Below, in pieces: positions 11,785 to 23,435 of a stretch of 64,000 nt of DNA (position 1 is the stretch's first letter; each line of letters opens with the position of its first letter). The notes below the pieces were generated by a model, which saw only the letters and a program-made list of their open reading frames with translations, did no database searches and was not told where the DNA came from. The translations under genes were made by a program, and so were the position numbers. The stretch is from Shinisaurus crocodilurus (lineage: Eukaryota; Chordata; Lepidosauria; Squamata; Shinisauridae): assembly GCA_021292165.1 (NCBI GenBank), contig CM037880.1, positions 180,813,085 through 180,877,084 of the forward strand. Reading direction: 5' to 3'.

Positions 11785-12315
11785 GTAGGATGCACATGGT
11801 CTTCGATGTCTATATACTAATGCCCAAAGTATGGGAAACAAACAGAACGAACTTGAACTCTTAATACTGGAAGGCAAATACAACTTGATAGGTGTAACTG
11901 AAACTTGGTGGGATGACTCCCATGACTGGAATACAGCAACTGAAGGATATAACTTGTTCAAGAAAAAGAGAAGGAACAGAAAAGGAGGTGGAGTCGCATT
12001 TTATGTTAAAAAGACATATCGCTGCACAGAAATACAGGAGGATGAGCTTGATAGTCCCATCGAGAGCACCTGGATTAAAATAAATTGGGCAAAGTCTACC
12101 ACCAACCACCCAATCAAGGAAAAGAGGATGAAATTTTTGAAAAGCAAATTGCCAACATTTCAAGGAGGCATGATGTATGTAGTAGTAATAGGGAACTTCA
12201 ATTTCCCCAGATATCTGTTGGGAGACAAATTCTGCCAAACATAGCCCCTCCAAGAAATTCCTGACTTGTGTTGCTGATAACTTCCTCCTACAGAAAGTGG
12301 AGGAAGGAACTAGAC
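11785..12315 (+). pseudogene. CR1 ORF2 start, AP-like endonuclease, interrupted
   Basis: The frame reads NAQSMGNKQNELELLILEGK and then TETWWDDSHDWN, the N-terminus of the CR1 ORF2 AP-like endonuclease. It goes on through GGGVAFYVKKTY to a frame break around 12100-12242, where about 60 bp present in the copy at 19680 are missing. The element is interrupted at 12316 by a hAT insertion, resumes at 13216 with LLSLT/NRDDLVDK-like sequence, and is lost after about 13296. Together with the ORF1 fragment this is one CR1 copy that lacks reverse transcriptase and 3' end. Confidence 0.85.
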
Positions 12316-13215
12316 CAGGGATGGCGAACCTATGGCACGGGTGCCACAGCTGGCACGCAGGGACCTCTCTGTGGGCACTCGAGCCATTGGTCACGAAAAG
12401 ACCATCCCCTTCTGCAAAACACTAATAATCTTGTTCTTTCTCACAGTGTGGAACAGAATGATTTTATTCTAGAATTCCTGTTACAGAATTCTTTTCTACA
12501 TTGTTATCACATTTAAAAGATTTTGAAGAATGATGCACAGAGCATGGCTTGGATGTAAAACCCTAACAGTTGACCTGAGTGCTGCATGTGTTGCTCTCAA
12601 ACTAACGGAGTATGAGCCAAGGTTTGACAAATTATCAGCATGCGTGCAATAGCAAAAATCACATTAATTGTGCAAAAGCATGCCCAATGCAAACTTTTAC
12701 CTAATGCAGTGTTTGCAGTCCAAGACATAAAGTGTTTAAAATGTGTTAAGCACGTTTAGTTTTCTTGTTTATTTTGCTCATCCTAGTACAGGTTGACTTT
12801 TACTTTTACTAATCCGACACCTGTAGAAGCAGGGAAAGGACCCGGAGTAAAGCTTGCCCCATACAATTTCAGTATGGCATATAATATTACAAGTTGAGAA
12901 TCCCTTATCCAATAATACATGTGCCTAATTATTTAAAAAGTTTGTATAAATTCCCTTCAGGCTATGTGTACAATGTAGTACTATAATAATTTTTTGAGTT
13001 GATTTTTTTTCAACAAAAAACTGTTTGTATCATTGAAAGCTCTGTTATTGTGTTTTTCTTTAAAGACAAAAGATGTTAATTAGTTCGGACAACTGTATGA
13101 GTTGTTTTTCTAAAACTAAATTCAGGTTTAATTGCAGTGTTGGCACTTTGAAATAAATAAGTTGGTTTTGTGTTGCGGTTTGGGCACTCGGGCTCAAAAA
13201 GGTTTGCCATCACTG
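12316..13215. mobile_element. Non-autonomous hAT transposon inside CR1
   Basis: The ends are CAGGGATGGCGAACCTATGG and, at the right, the complement of CAGTGATGGCAAACCTTTTT. The flanking 8-bp duplication is AACTAGAC (12308-12315) and AATTAGAC (13216-13223), one mismatch. The uninterrupted CR1 at about 20160 shows the empty site. Eight-bp duplications and CAG-type ends define the hAT superfamily. No transposase frame is present in the 900 bp. Confidence 0.9.
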
Positions 13216-13296
13216 AATTAGACGATCTGCTATCCTTGACTTGATTCTAACCAACAGAGATGACTTGGTGGATAAAGTGGCAGTTACAGATAAAGT
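13216..13296 (+). mobile_element. CR1 ORF2 continuation after the hAT insertion
   Basis: The sequence GATCTGCTATCCTTGACTTG through CCAACAGAGATGACTTGGTG matches the copy at 19680 in the part just after the hAT target site. Homology stops near 13296. Confidence 0.8.
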
Positions 13297-13640
13297 GGAA
13301 ATTGAATGGGATATACTTCTAGCTATGTGTGTATAGGATTGCAATCTTAAATACATACGATGCATACACAAAGTTTAGGAGCTACCTAACAACTTTTTGG
13401 CCTAAAAGAATATTGAAAAGTGAGTTTGGAGATGACTTAGCATTAAACAACCAATTTCAAGTCCTTCAGAATGCTTGAATATTTGAATTTTTCAAATACA
13501 AGTTGTGCAGAACCACTTGTAGCACTTTTTGACAAAATGTTTGTTGATGTTTATTTATTAGGGGAACCCCAATTCAGGGTATGTTCCACAACTACAGCTT
13601 TATAGCATGAAAGCAGCTACAATGGGTACAGTATATAATT

Positions 13641-13765
13641 CAGGGGTAGGCAACCTAGTGTCCTCCAGATGTTTTGGACTACCACTCCCATAAACCCTAG
13701 CCAGCATGGTTAATGCTTGGAAATTATGTGGGTTTTAGTCCAAAACATATGGAGGGCAACATGTT
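13641..13765. mobile_element. Palindromic hAT-type MITE
   Basis: It starts CAGGGGTAGGCAACC and folds back on itself around TCCAGATGTTTTGGACTAC and its complement. The right end is degraded. It belongs to the group of about ten such copies in this window. Confidence 0.6.
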
Positions 13766-14462
13766 GTATACACATAAGGACTAAAGTGCTGGGGAAGGGG
13801 GTATTCAGCCCTTTCCCACACACCATTTTCCAGATCTATATGCCCCCTGATGCTGTATTTGTCCTGTGGGTGGTGGGGTGGGGGGTCATACAGGTACCAA
13901 TATGATACCTGTTTGTTCATGTTTCCCCCCAAAATGGCAAAAAGCAGCTTGCAGAGGAAAGGGTTAACCCTACACGCTGGTGCTGCTTCTTTCAACTTAA
14001 TTGGGGGAGAAAACAGACATGGGAGATCCTGTTCCTGGATCATGTGTGACACATCTAGTTTGAACCCAAGAACTTCATGGCTTTCAAGGGCCTCCCGAAT
14101 TACTGTGCCAAACTTTGCCTTCCATTACTGGAGCTCCCTGCTCCCCCACCCTGGTGGAAGTCTTGTTAAACCAGATTTTCTGCACGCGCGCACACGCGCA
14201 TGCACACACCATTGACCATTTGCTACTCTCTTTTGCCAATTTCTTAGTAGCTGACCTTGAAAAAGTTGCTCTCTCTCAGCCTGCCTACATCACATGGTTA
14301 TCATGAAGCTGAAGCATGAGCAAATAAGAAACTTGGGAGGAGGGGAAGATACAAAAATACACAGATCAGTCAATTAGAAGCATAACTAAAGCCCCTTAAA
14401 GAGCTAATAAAAAGGCCATCACTAGATTATTGAACGTGCAGTTATCCTGTCGCACCTTAAAG

Positions 14463-14601
14463 CAGCCTTTCCAAACCTGGCACCCTCCAGATGTGTTGGG
14501 ACTACAATTCCATCACCTCCAGCCAGCACAGCCGATGCTGGCTTGGGGTGATGGGAATTGTAGTCCAACACATATGGAGGGCGCCAGGTTGGGAAAGGCT
14601 G
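14463..14601. mobile_element. Palindromic hAT-type MITE
   Basis: The ends CAGCCTTTCC and GGAAAGGCTG are perfect inverted repeats, and nearly the whole 139 bp is a palindrome. Flanking octamers CCTTAAAG and ACTTAAAC match at six of eight positions, as expected of an old hAT duplication. Confidence 0.8.
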
Positions 14602-16679
14602 ACTTAAACCATCTTCTCTTCCCACAAGGTGTTAATTAATTTTTTAGCCCATCCTTACGGCTTGAGACAGCTAACAGCACTGAATCCATCCAACAGAACT
14701 ATTAAATAAACTGAAAATGAACATAAAATGCATGTTGAATGGTCAACTAACTTCTGTTTACCCCTCGCCATGAGCACCCAACCTAACTAAGCAAAGTCTT
14801 ACAAACAACCTCCAGCAGACACCACTAAAGCTCAAAGGGTGGCAAGTTTCCAAGGGAAGCAAGTTCCACACTTGTAGCTCAACCACCAAGAATGGTTCTA
14901 AGCACCATCATGGTATAGACATGGGACACAGATGGTATATTAGCTGAAGACTTACTGGCTGACTAAAGATAACTAAAGAACACATGGAAGAAAGTAGTCT
15001 GTGAAGTATTCGGTGTATATATAGAGAGGGGGGGATTTAAATTAAATATTTCCATTCTTCAATAAAACCTTATTATTCCACAATGCCTTTACACTATATT
15101 AAGGAATGCTAAGCTTAAAGAGAATTTTAACATGCAAGCTCCAAATGCCTCTTGGAAAATAGCTATTAAGCCTGTTTATTTTGAGAACACATTTTAGCAC
15201 AAGACCAAGGTCACAGTGTCATTGTCTTTTTATTCATCCACATACACATGTATCATGCTGAAAGAGGTTTACATTTTTAAATTAACGACAGAAGTAACAG
15301 CAATTAAGCAAACAGATTCACAACAGTATATCAAAAGCCACAGATCTCCTGGTATAAAGCAGTACTAAATGCTAGATGTAAATCAAGCCAGCTGTCTCTA
15401 GGAAGAACTGTGTGGCAGGAGCAACCCTCTCCTGCTGACCTAGACATTGTTATCTGCTCTGTTCTGGATTTGCTTTGGAATAGGGGGAAAGATGCTTCCA
15501 GGGAGGGATTGCTCTCCACCTCACTACCAAGACCGTGACAGTCAAGACTTGAGTAGACATCAGGAATAGGATGAGGGAGTCTCCTCCTTTGTTCTAGGGT
15601 GGAAGATGTACATATGGAAGCCCAGCCCTGCTGAGAAAATAATTCAAGCATGCAAGCTATTTTGTACTATATAAAGGAATGTATATACTGATACTTTGTT
15701 GTTGAAAAGTATATAAATATTCTAAAATATAAATAAATATCAACTATTGAAAGCCAATTACACACACACACACCACCAGCGACCCTGATACAGATTGCTT
15801 TCTTCGCTGGTACTAGTGCTGGGGAAAAAGTGCTTTGTATGCTATCTGGGGGAGGGAGAAATTGTTGGGGGGGGGGGAATTCAGCAGTGGTGGCAGGGTC
15901 AAGATGCCTGTGAGGGCTGCAATTAAGTATAACAATTACACATAACTGGATTTAATTTCAGAGATGAAAATAGCAGGGAGTTCAGATAACATGGTGTAGT
16001 TAATGTAGACATTCCACAGTCCATTTTACACCAATCCTTCCATTTCCTTTTTGGCTTTATCTAGCATTTATCTAGTACAGTTGGCTACAATTCTCTGTCA
16101 ACGTATGTGAGAGTAAGTCCCACTTAAATCAGTGGTATCTACTTCTGAGGAAACATGTTTGGGCTGTGGCTGTGCAAGCCAGGAAATCCCTGGTTCAAAT
16201 CACACCTCAATCATGAACACACTAGGTGGCTTCAGCGAGTCTCCTTCTCTGTCTGGATTTCTGCACCACCCCCACCTCACTCTTCAGTATGGTGATATTG
16301 TACGGTGATAAAATGTTTTTATTTTTATTAATAGGGAGATGTGGGAATAGTGCACTGTCTCTTTAAGATTTGCTAGGTATTCAGTGTTAACTAGGAAGTG
16401 GCTGAGACTAGATGGAGGACAAGGCGTGGCCAGCTCCAGAGAAGGGGAGCGCTTCATGCAGCACAGTAACTGAATTCTTTACTAGTTAATACAGATGTTT
16501 CTTGTAAGAACAAGTAAGGACTGCTTCTTGATATAGAAAACAACACCCCACTGCCTGCCTGCCCGCCCCCCCCCCACACATTCTGCAGCAACTCACACAT
16601 ACACAGCAAAATTGATGCCCTTTGCAAGGCAGCCCCTGAAGAATTGAGAGACAGCTGAAACACCTCAAAGGCAGAGGCG
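14602..16679. other. Intronic sequence without a recognised gene
   Basis: It holds short CA and poly-G runs (15758-15772, 15867-15879) and no frame or repeat that I can assign. Possible SINE debris lies near 16150-16330. Confidence 0.4.
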
Positions 16680-17594
16680 CATAGCAACCCCGCGCCCCGC
16701 CACCCAGTGGTCCACTGCTAAGGCGCCAAGGTCGGCATCACTGGTAAAGCAGCGAGCCCCGCACGACGACCGAGGCGCCACTACCTCCGTCCCCTCCCCC
16801 CACCCGGCCAGGCGCACGCAGCAGCACTGCGGCTCCCCAGGCTGCGCTCGCTCCCAGCGGCAAGTAGGCAGGCAGGGCCTAGTTGGGTGCCCGGGAAAGT
16901 GGGATTTCGAGGGCCGCGCCGCCGCCGCGCAGACACAAAGTTGGAGAAGTTAAAAAGCCTGGCCGGCAGCGGGCACGAAAACGAGCAGCAGCCGACAAGC
17001 AGCAGCCCCCTTTTCTCTCCTCCATTTAGGCGAGCCCCCTTCTCTCTCCTCCCTTTAGACGGCTGTGCTCGTCTCCCACCCCTTTAACCAAGACGGGCGA
17101 GGCGCCACCTTCCCTTAAAAAAGAAAAGGGTGTGTGTGTAAACTTCAAACAGATTATTATTCCCTTCCACTAATTTCCCATGAATGGAGTGGGGTGGGGA
17201 GAGGCAGCCACATACCCACCCCTCATAAAAGAGCAGCAGACACCCAGGCGGACGGGCTGACACCAACCCCCCCCCCCGTTCTCTTTCCCGGGTGAAGAAA
17301 ACCCCGCAACTTGCCTCTTCTTGGGAAGGAGGGGGGATGATGGAGGCGAGGAAAGTCTCGCTGCCAGGTCGCTACCCCCATCCTAACATAAATAAATCTT
17401 CTTTGCCTCTGTGGCGCTGCAGGCACTAACCAGCCGTCCCGGCAGCACCGCATACAAATCCCGGTTATTATACAACACACAGCCAGCCGGGGAGGGACCC
17501 TCTCCTGCCCACCCCCAGTCTAGTCCGCAGCAGAGTAACACGGAGGGCCGGGCAAGGAAGCGGCGAGACGGGGCGGCCGGGCGCCTGCATTTAC

Positions 17595-17705
17595 CGAGGT
17601 CACTAATGTCTCCGGCTCCTGTCGCCCAGGCTGCTGCCAGCGCTGACCTTCGCTTTGTAAGAGGAAGCTGGAGCTGCCGAGTCTTCCGCGGCCGCCATGT
17701 TCCCG
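17595..17705 (-). other. NCOA2: Candidate NCOA2 non-coding exon 1
   Basis: If transcription starts near the YY1-like motif, a first exon could run from about 17705 to the donor CTCG/GTAAAT (GT at 17593-17594). A weaker alternative donor, GCGAAG/GTCAGC, lies upstream at about 17648. In mammals NCOA2 begins with non-coding exons. The boundaries are inferred from motifs only. Confidence 0.4.
17603..17698 (-). other. Short upstream open frame in candidate exon 1
   Basis: The ATG inside the YY1-like motif opens a 31-codon frame beginning MAAAEDSAAPASSYKAK and ending at TAG 17603-17605, before the candidate donor. If the exon is real this is a 5' UTR upstream frame. Nothing shows that it is translated. 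Confidence 0.3.
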
Positions 17706-18397
17706 TTTAATCACTGGCTACTTGTTTATTTCAATGGAGACCCTCCCACAGCTCACCACCCTCCTCCTCCTCTGCTCTGCAGAGCAACCCAGCGGGAAAG
17801 GAAGGACTGGGAGGGCCGAGGCGCAGAGAGCAGGAGCGCCACCGCCGCCACTCCTTGCCTTTGCCAGGCGCAAAAGTGGTCTCACAGGCGACTCCTCGGG
17901 AGGGAGGGAGGCAAGGCGCGCGCGCACTCTGTCTCCTCTCTCTCTTACACACATGTACATTCTCTCTCTCTCTCTCACGCGCGCGCACACAGCTTGCTGG
18001 AGGTGTGCGTCGGTGCAGGAAAGTTCCGTCGCCACCGACGAGGCTCTGCATCCGAAACGCTGACCTTCTGGAGTAGAAGACAAATGAGCTCGGCTCGAGC
18101 CTCGGCTTGAAGCAGTGGGCGGGTTCGCACTTAAGGCCAATCCATCCTGGTGGGTCGATTTTGGTGGGTCGGGCTCCTCGTGGGTACCTTGATCCTCCCC
18201 CCCCCCGCCCTTTCCTCCAGGCGGTATCTCTGGGGACACGGGGAGGAAGGAGTCCTCCCTGTTTTCTCCCCCCCCCCCCCCCATGCTGACCCAATTTCGG
18301 CTTCTCGCGGCTTTTTTGACACTTAAATTTTTTTTTTTAAGACAGTCCTTGCCTACAGGTTTATAATCTAAAAGACTTGACACACAAGGAAAAAGGA

Positions 18398-18562
18398 CTG
18401 TGGCTCACGCTGGCTCAGCTTGTCTGAGTGTGGAAAGCTAAGCAGGGTCAGGCCTGGTTATTACTTGGATGGGAGACCCCTCCTAGTTTCCTGCACTGAG
18501 CAGGGGGTTGGACTCAATTGCCTTGTAGGCCCCTTCCAACTCTGTGATCTATGAAATCTATG
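18398..18562 (+). mobile_element. 5S rRNA-headed SINE with CR1 tail (copy 1)
   Basis: The head contains GGAAAGCTAAGCAGGGTCAG and ATTACTTGGATGGGAGACCC, which are the A box and C box of the internal 5S rRNA promoter. The second half, TGAGCAGGGGGTTGGACTCA through CCTTCCAACTCTGTGATC, is the CR1 3' end, closed by two ATCTATGA-type units. Three sister copies lie at 32233, 48087 and 63136. Confidence 0.85.
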
Positions 18563-19500
18563 ACTAGAGAGGAAAGAGGGGTTGCGGAATTAAGTCTTTC
18601 AACGGGGCTGATGGAATGGCTCTGTTCTCCCTCAGCTCAGCCTGCTGGAATGCGACAATTGCTGGTAGTGACAGTTGAGAGAGGAGGAAGCTTCCGCAGG
18701 GTTGGTGGAATGGCCCTGCCCTCCCTCATCTCCCTCAACTCATAAAAAACTAGAAGCCGTTCTTCCTAAGCACTTCCACACCCCTTTGCACCTTTCTACA
18801 AGACATACATTTTGTTGGTGTTTTGATGGATAATATAACAGACAAGGGCAACTCCTTGAGGTGGGCAATCTGATTTGGGGGGGGGGGATTAAATTACGGT
18901 ATTTACTGTAACGGTTCTAACTATTGCTTGTACATCATCTTGAGCATTGTTGGAAAGGCAACTAAAAATTCTAAACAAGTATTTATATTTCAAAAGTTGC
19001 TAGACCTCTTTTTGGTCAAAGCTTTTGAGGACACAGATGGTTCAACATGACAGTTCAATTTGCCATGAAACTGGAAATGAAATAATTGTCTTGGGTTTTT
19101 CTGGCAGCTTCTCCCAGTTTATACCGCAGGAGTGAAATCCCTTCAGTGAATTGTTTGCTTGGGATAGCATCTACCAGCAGTTTCAGAACATAATCACACA
19201 GAAAAAGTACATACGCTGGCACCAACTTTTAGGATCAGGATTCAAGAGCTGCAATTAAAACCTGTTCGCTTGTGGTGTAGTCAACTGATCCTCTCCTACT
19301 GAAACTTTGAAATTCCCTAACTTCAGATGGTTTCCCCAGTTATTTCTTGCCTGTAAGACATTTTATTTTAGAATGAGTTGCATTTCCATCATTTTCAAAT
19401 ATCATGCATAATTCTTATGAGTTGTACCCAAAGTTAGTCCTACTTCAAGTAGACCCAATTAAATGAATGGGACTTCAGTTAGCCATGACAAGTTCAATTA
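18563..19500. other. Intergenic sequence, little recognised
   Basis: Unique-looking sequence upstream of the presumed NCOA2 promoter, with a poly-G run at 18878-18887. No gene is seen. Confidence 0.4.
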
Positions 19501-19588
19501 GGGCACAATCCTATGCAAGTTTAGATGCATGCCCCAGGGAGTTGTAGGCCTTTTTTCTGTCTAAACTTGCATTGGATTATGCCTTTAT
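19501..19588. mobile_element. 88-bp palindromic MITE
   Basis: GGCACAATCCTATGCAAGTT at the left pairs with the complement of AACTTGCATTGGATTATGCC at the right. A related half-element (CGCAATCCTATGCAAGTTTA) lies near 46731. Confidence 0.65.
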
Positions 19589-19679
19589 TGTACTCTAAAT
19601 AGGAATGATTTTGAATACAATCCTATGTCCACATACTTCCCTGATACTTCCCCATATATTTTACCTCATTCTGGGTAAG

Positions 19680-22394
19680 AGTGAACTCTTGATACATGAG
19701 GGCAAGTACGACTTGATAGGGATAACTGAAACCTGGTGGGATGACTCCCATGACTGGAATACAGCAATTGAAGGGTATAACTTGTTCAAAAGGAACAGAA
19801 GCAACAGAAAGGGAGGTGGAGTTGCACTGTATGTTAAAAATACGTATCTCTGCACAGAGATACAGGAAGAGGAGCTTGGCAGCCCCATTGAGAGCATCTG
19901 GGTTAAAATAAAGGGGGCAAAGAATAAAGCGAACATGGCGGTTGGAGTCTACTACCGACCACCCAATCAAGGAGAAGACGAGGATGGAACTTTTGAAAAG
20001 CAAATTGCCAGTGTTTCAAGGAGGCACGATGTGGTAGTAATGGGAGACTTCAATTTCCCTGATATCTGTTGGGAGACTTATTCAGCCAAACATGGCCCCT
20101 CCAAGAAATTCCTGAGCTGTGCTGCTGATAACTTCCTCCTACAGAAAGTGGAGGAAGGAACTAGAGGATCGGCTATCCTTGACCTGATTCTAACCAACAG
20201 AGACGAGTTAGTGGATAAAGTGGCAGTTTCGGGAACTCTGGGGGAAAGTGACCATGTTATACTTGAGTTCTTGATTCTAACGGAAGCAAAAGCTGAGTGT
20301 AGCCAAACACGTACCCTGGATTTTAGGAAAGCCAATTGTAACAAACTCAGAACAATGATTAGTAAGATCCCATGGCAAGTGACTCTCACGAGAAAGGGAG
20401 CCCAGGAGGGGTAGGAGTTTTTAAAAAAGGAAATTTTAAAGGCACAATTGCAAACAATTCCCACAAGGAAAAAAGGCAGAGGGCAACAGAAGAAGCCAAT
20501 GTGGCTTCACAATAAACTCAAAGATGACCTGAAAACAAAAAAGGACACGTATAGGAAGTGGAAGGAAGGACAGGCTACAGGGGAAGAGTACAGGCAGGTA
20601 GCACAGAACTGCAGGAATAGTGTCAGGAAGGCTAAAGCTGAGAATGAGCTAAGGTTAGCGAGGAATGCTAAAAGCAACAAAAAAGCTTTCTTCAGATACA
20701 TGCACAGTAAAAGACAGAAGAAAGAACTGGTGGTTCAACTACGCAATGAGGATGGCAAATTGATAACAGAAGACAAAGAAAAGGCAGAAGTGTTCAATTC
20801 CTACTTCGGCTCGGTCTTCTCCCAAAAGAGGGTCTATGACCCCCCTGGCAAACCTGAAGTGCAGACTGAAGGGGCAGAATTGCAGCTTGAGATTGATAGG
20901 CAAATGGTCAGGGAGCACCTGATTACTCTAAACGAGTTTAAATCTCCAGGGCCTGGTGAGCTGCATCCTAGAGTAATAAAGGAACTGGCAGAAGAACTCT
21001 CAGAACCACTGTCTATTATCTTTGAGAAATCATGGAGGACAGGTGAAGTGCCAGACGACTGGAGGAGGGCAAATGTTGTTCCCATCTTCAAAAAGGGCAA
21101 GAAGGAGGAACCTGGGAACTATAGGCCAGTCAGTCTGACATCAATCCCCGGGAAGATTTTTGAGCAGATTATAAAGAAGTCAGTCTGCAAGCACCTTGAA
21201 AACAATGCAGTGATTACTAGAAGCCAGCATGGATTTGTCAAGAACAAATCCTGTCAGACTAATCTGATCTCATTTTTTGATCGGGTAACCTCCCTTGTGG
21301 ACTGTGGGAATGCTGTGGACATTATATACCTGGACTTCAGCAAAGCTTTCGACAAAGTGCCTCATGATATCCTGATTAGTAAGCTAGCTAAGAGTGGGCT
21401 AGATGGAACAACTATCAGGTGGATCCACAATTGGCTAAAGAATTGGACTCAAAGAGTGCTTATCAATGGTTCCTTCTCAAACTGGGGAGAGGTAACGAGC
21501 GGGGTACCACAGGGCTCGGTCCTGGGCCCGGTGCTCTTCAACATTTTTATTAATGACTTGGATGAGGAGGTACAGGGAATGCTTATCAAATTTGCAGATG
21601 ACACAAAGTTGGGTGGAACAGCTAATACTCTGGAAGACAGAAACAAAATTCAAAGTGACCTCGATAGGCTGGAGCGCTGGGCCGAAAACAACAGAATGAA
21701 ATTTAACAGGGATAAATGCCAAGTGCTGCACCTAGGGAGAGGAAACCAAATGCAGAGTTACAGAATGGGGGACACTTGGCTCAACAATACTACAAGTGAG
21801 AAGGATCTTGGAATTGTGGTAGATCACAAACTGAATATGAGCCAGCAATGCGATGTGGCTGCAAAGAAGGCAAATGCAATTTTGGGCTGTATTAATAGAA
21901 GTATAGCTTCCAAATCGCGGGAAGTGATAATTCCCCTTTACTCGGCACTGGTTAGGCCTCATCTTGAGTACTGCGTCCAGTTCTGGGCACCTCACTTTAA
22001 GAAGGACATAGACAAACTGGAGAGGGTTCAGAGGAGGGCAACAAGGATGATAAAGGGACTGGAAACAAGGCCCTATGAGGAGAGACTGAAAGAACTGGGC
22101 ATGTTTAGCCTTCAGAAGAGGAGACTGAGGGGAGATATGATCGCACTCTTCCAGTATTTGAAGGGATGTCACACAGAGGAGGGCAAAGATCTCTTCTCGT
22201 TCATCCCAGTTTGCAGGACACGGAATAATGGGCTCAAGTTACAGGAACCTAGATTCCACCTAAACATCAGGAAAAATTTCCTGACTGTCAGAGCAATAAG
22301 ACAATGGAATCAACTACCTAGGGAGGTTGTGGGCTCTCCCAGTCTGGAGGCATTCAAGGTGCGGCTGGACAGACATCTGTCAGAGATGCTTTGA
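19680..22394 (+). pseudogene. CR1 ORF2: AP-like endonuclease and reverse transcriptase, one premature stop
   Basis: A single frame covers the endonuclease (TETWWDDSHDWN, VVVMGDFNFPDICWE, ESDHVILEF) and the reverse transcriptase. The latter shows [51 protein letters not shown] and [10 protein letters not shown], where the FADD catalytic box lies near 21591. It ends with EAFKVRLDRHLSEML at TGA 22393-22395. The only defect seen is TAG at 20412-20414 inside QEG*EFLKKEILKAQ, where other CR1 copies lead me to expect Trp; one G-to-A change explains it. The frame is the same on both sides, so there is no frameshift. The first residues of the endonuclease are lost at the 5' truncation. Confidence 0.93.
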
Positions 22395-22480
22395 CCTGGA
22401 TTCCTGCATTGAGCAGGGGGTTGGACTCGATGGCCTTGTAGGCCCCTTCCAACTCTACTTTTCTATGATTCTATGATTCT
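19680..22480 (+). mobile_element. CR1 LINE, 5'-truncated but nearly intact ORF2
   Basis: The element begins within the endonuclease N-terminus and runs through the full reverse transcriptase to the CR1 3' UTR (TGAGCAGGGGGTTGGACTCG) and a terminal ATTCTATG octamer tract. It is 5'-truncated, as most CR1 insertions are, so it lacks ORF1 and the 5' UTR. It is the best preserved LINE in the window and probably close to a recently active source. Confidence 0.95.
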
Positions 22481-22892
22481 AAGTTGAATCTGAAGATTTA
22501 GAAGAGCGATGTAAAAGCCCGCAATTTTTTTTTGCTGTTTCAGAAACAGGATGTTCTGTTGTTTTCTGTTGTAGGATATTAGCTTAAATATGCACTGAAT
22601 CAATATATTTAATATATTTCACAGAATAGTTACTGTCAGCTTCACCATTATGCCCAAATCCTAAACACACTGGTAGGATTAAAAAGCAAGATTTTTAAAG
22701 AAACTGTAATTCCAGATTTTATTGCAGCAGTTCCTATTGCAAAGTGATATGCCACTGGGTATTTTAAAAAGTGCAAACTACTGCAGTACCCTAGAGGCAT
22801 TTTGCCCACCACTGATCCAACAAAATCAGTTGCCTGGCAACATTTAGGCTGAAATCCTAAACATACTTGCTAAAGACACACTTAGAATAAGC

Positions 22893-23026
22893 CAGGGATG
22901 GGCAACTTCTGGCCTTCCAGATGTTTTGGGCTACAGCTCCCATCAGCCCTAGCTGGCATAGCCAATAGTGAGGGATCATGGGAGTTGCAGGCCAAAACAT
23001 CTGGGCCACAAGTTGTCCCTCCCCTG
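22893..23026. mobile_element. Palindromic hAT-type MITE
   Basis: It starts CAGGGATGGGCAAC, ends GTTGTCCCTCCCCTG, and is palindromic inside. The flanking octamers GAATAAGC and GAAGAGGC match at six of eight positions. Confidence 0.75.
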
Positions 23027-23059
23027 GAAGAGGCCCTATTAAACATAGGCTTATGTCAG

Positions 23060-23185
23060 AGTAAACATGTATAGGATTGTGATATTAGTTATAGACTGTA
23101 ATTGTATACCTGCTTACCTAAGAGTAAGTCTCATCGATCTCAATGGGACTTCTGAGTAGACATGCATAGGGATGCACTGTTATAG
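23060..23185. mobile_element. Short repeat of the AAGTCCCATTGA type
   Basis: AGTAAGTCTCATCGATCTCA and the following AATGGGACTTCTGAGTAGAC form a small palindrome flanked by ATAGGATTG-like ends. Similar fragments occur near 19430-19490, 25540-25625, 28880-28950, 50715-50815 and 52970-53055. I read them as old copies of one abundant short MITE. Confidence 0.5.
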
Positions 23186-23435
23186 CAGGATTGTTACTTA
23201 CTGGGAGCATAGAAAGATAGACTTACCTTCTTACCTTCTTCCCACCCACTAGGTACGCCAATGCAAGCCACTCTGTGGGCCTTCATGGCTATGCCAGTTG
23301 AGAGGATCAGGAAGATATACACAGATAGACAGAAAGGTATCTGTTTGCCTTTTTAGAGGTCAGTTCTCATCTGCCTTTGCTATTCTGCTTTAGTTAGATC
23401 CAGATCAGATCAGATACTGCAAAGTGGTCTTTGTG

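Larger units (their letters stand above)
16680..18200 (-). promoter_or_regulatory. NCOA2: CpG island, presumed NCOA2 promoter
   Basis: This 1.5-kb interval is strongly GC- and CpG-rich in an otherwise AT-rich window. It includes a GCGGCCGC site near 17688 and CG dinucleotide runs at 17916-17926 and 17978-17987. On the minus strand at 17691-17700 it carries AACATGGCGGC, a good match to the YY1 motif that often sits just downstream of TATA-less start sites. It is the only island of this kind here. The NCOA2-like exons lie downstream on the same strand and TRAM1 lies upstream, as at the mammalian locus. No experimental start site can be read from sequence. Confidence 0.75.

Noticed and set aside
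12800..12925. TTGAGAATCCCTTATCC near 12895, similar to a mariner/Tigger end
   Set aside because: Only about 20 bp match, no partner end was found, and it is embedded in the hAT insert.
17603..17698. MAAAEDSAAPASSYKAK frame as the true N-terminus of a gene
   Set aside because: It ends at a stop before the best donor and does not match the NCOA2 start I know. It is better read as an upstream frame in a leader.
17697..18383. Overlapping open frames of up to 221 codons in the CpG island
   Set aside because: They are Arg/Pro/Gly-rich frames caused by CpG and simple repeats, have no splice or homology support, and run in conflicting frames.
19680..22394. CR1 reverse transcriptase as a functional host gene
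   Set aside because: It is a 5'-truncated insertion with a premature stop, a CR1 3' tail and sister copies in the window, so it is an ordinary retrotransposon copy.
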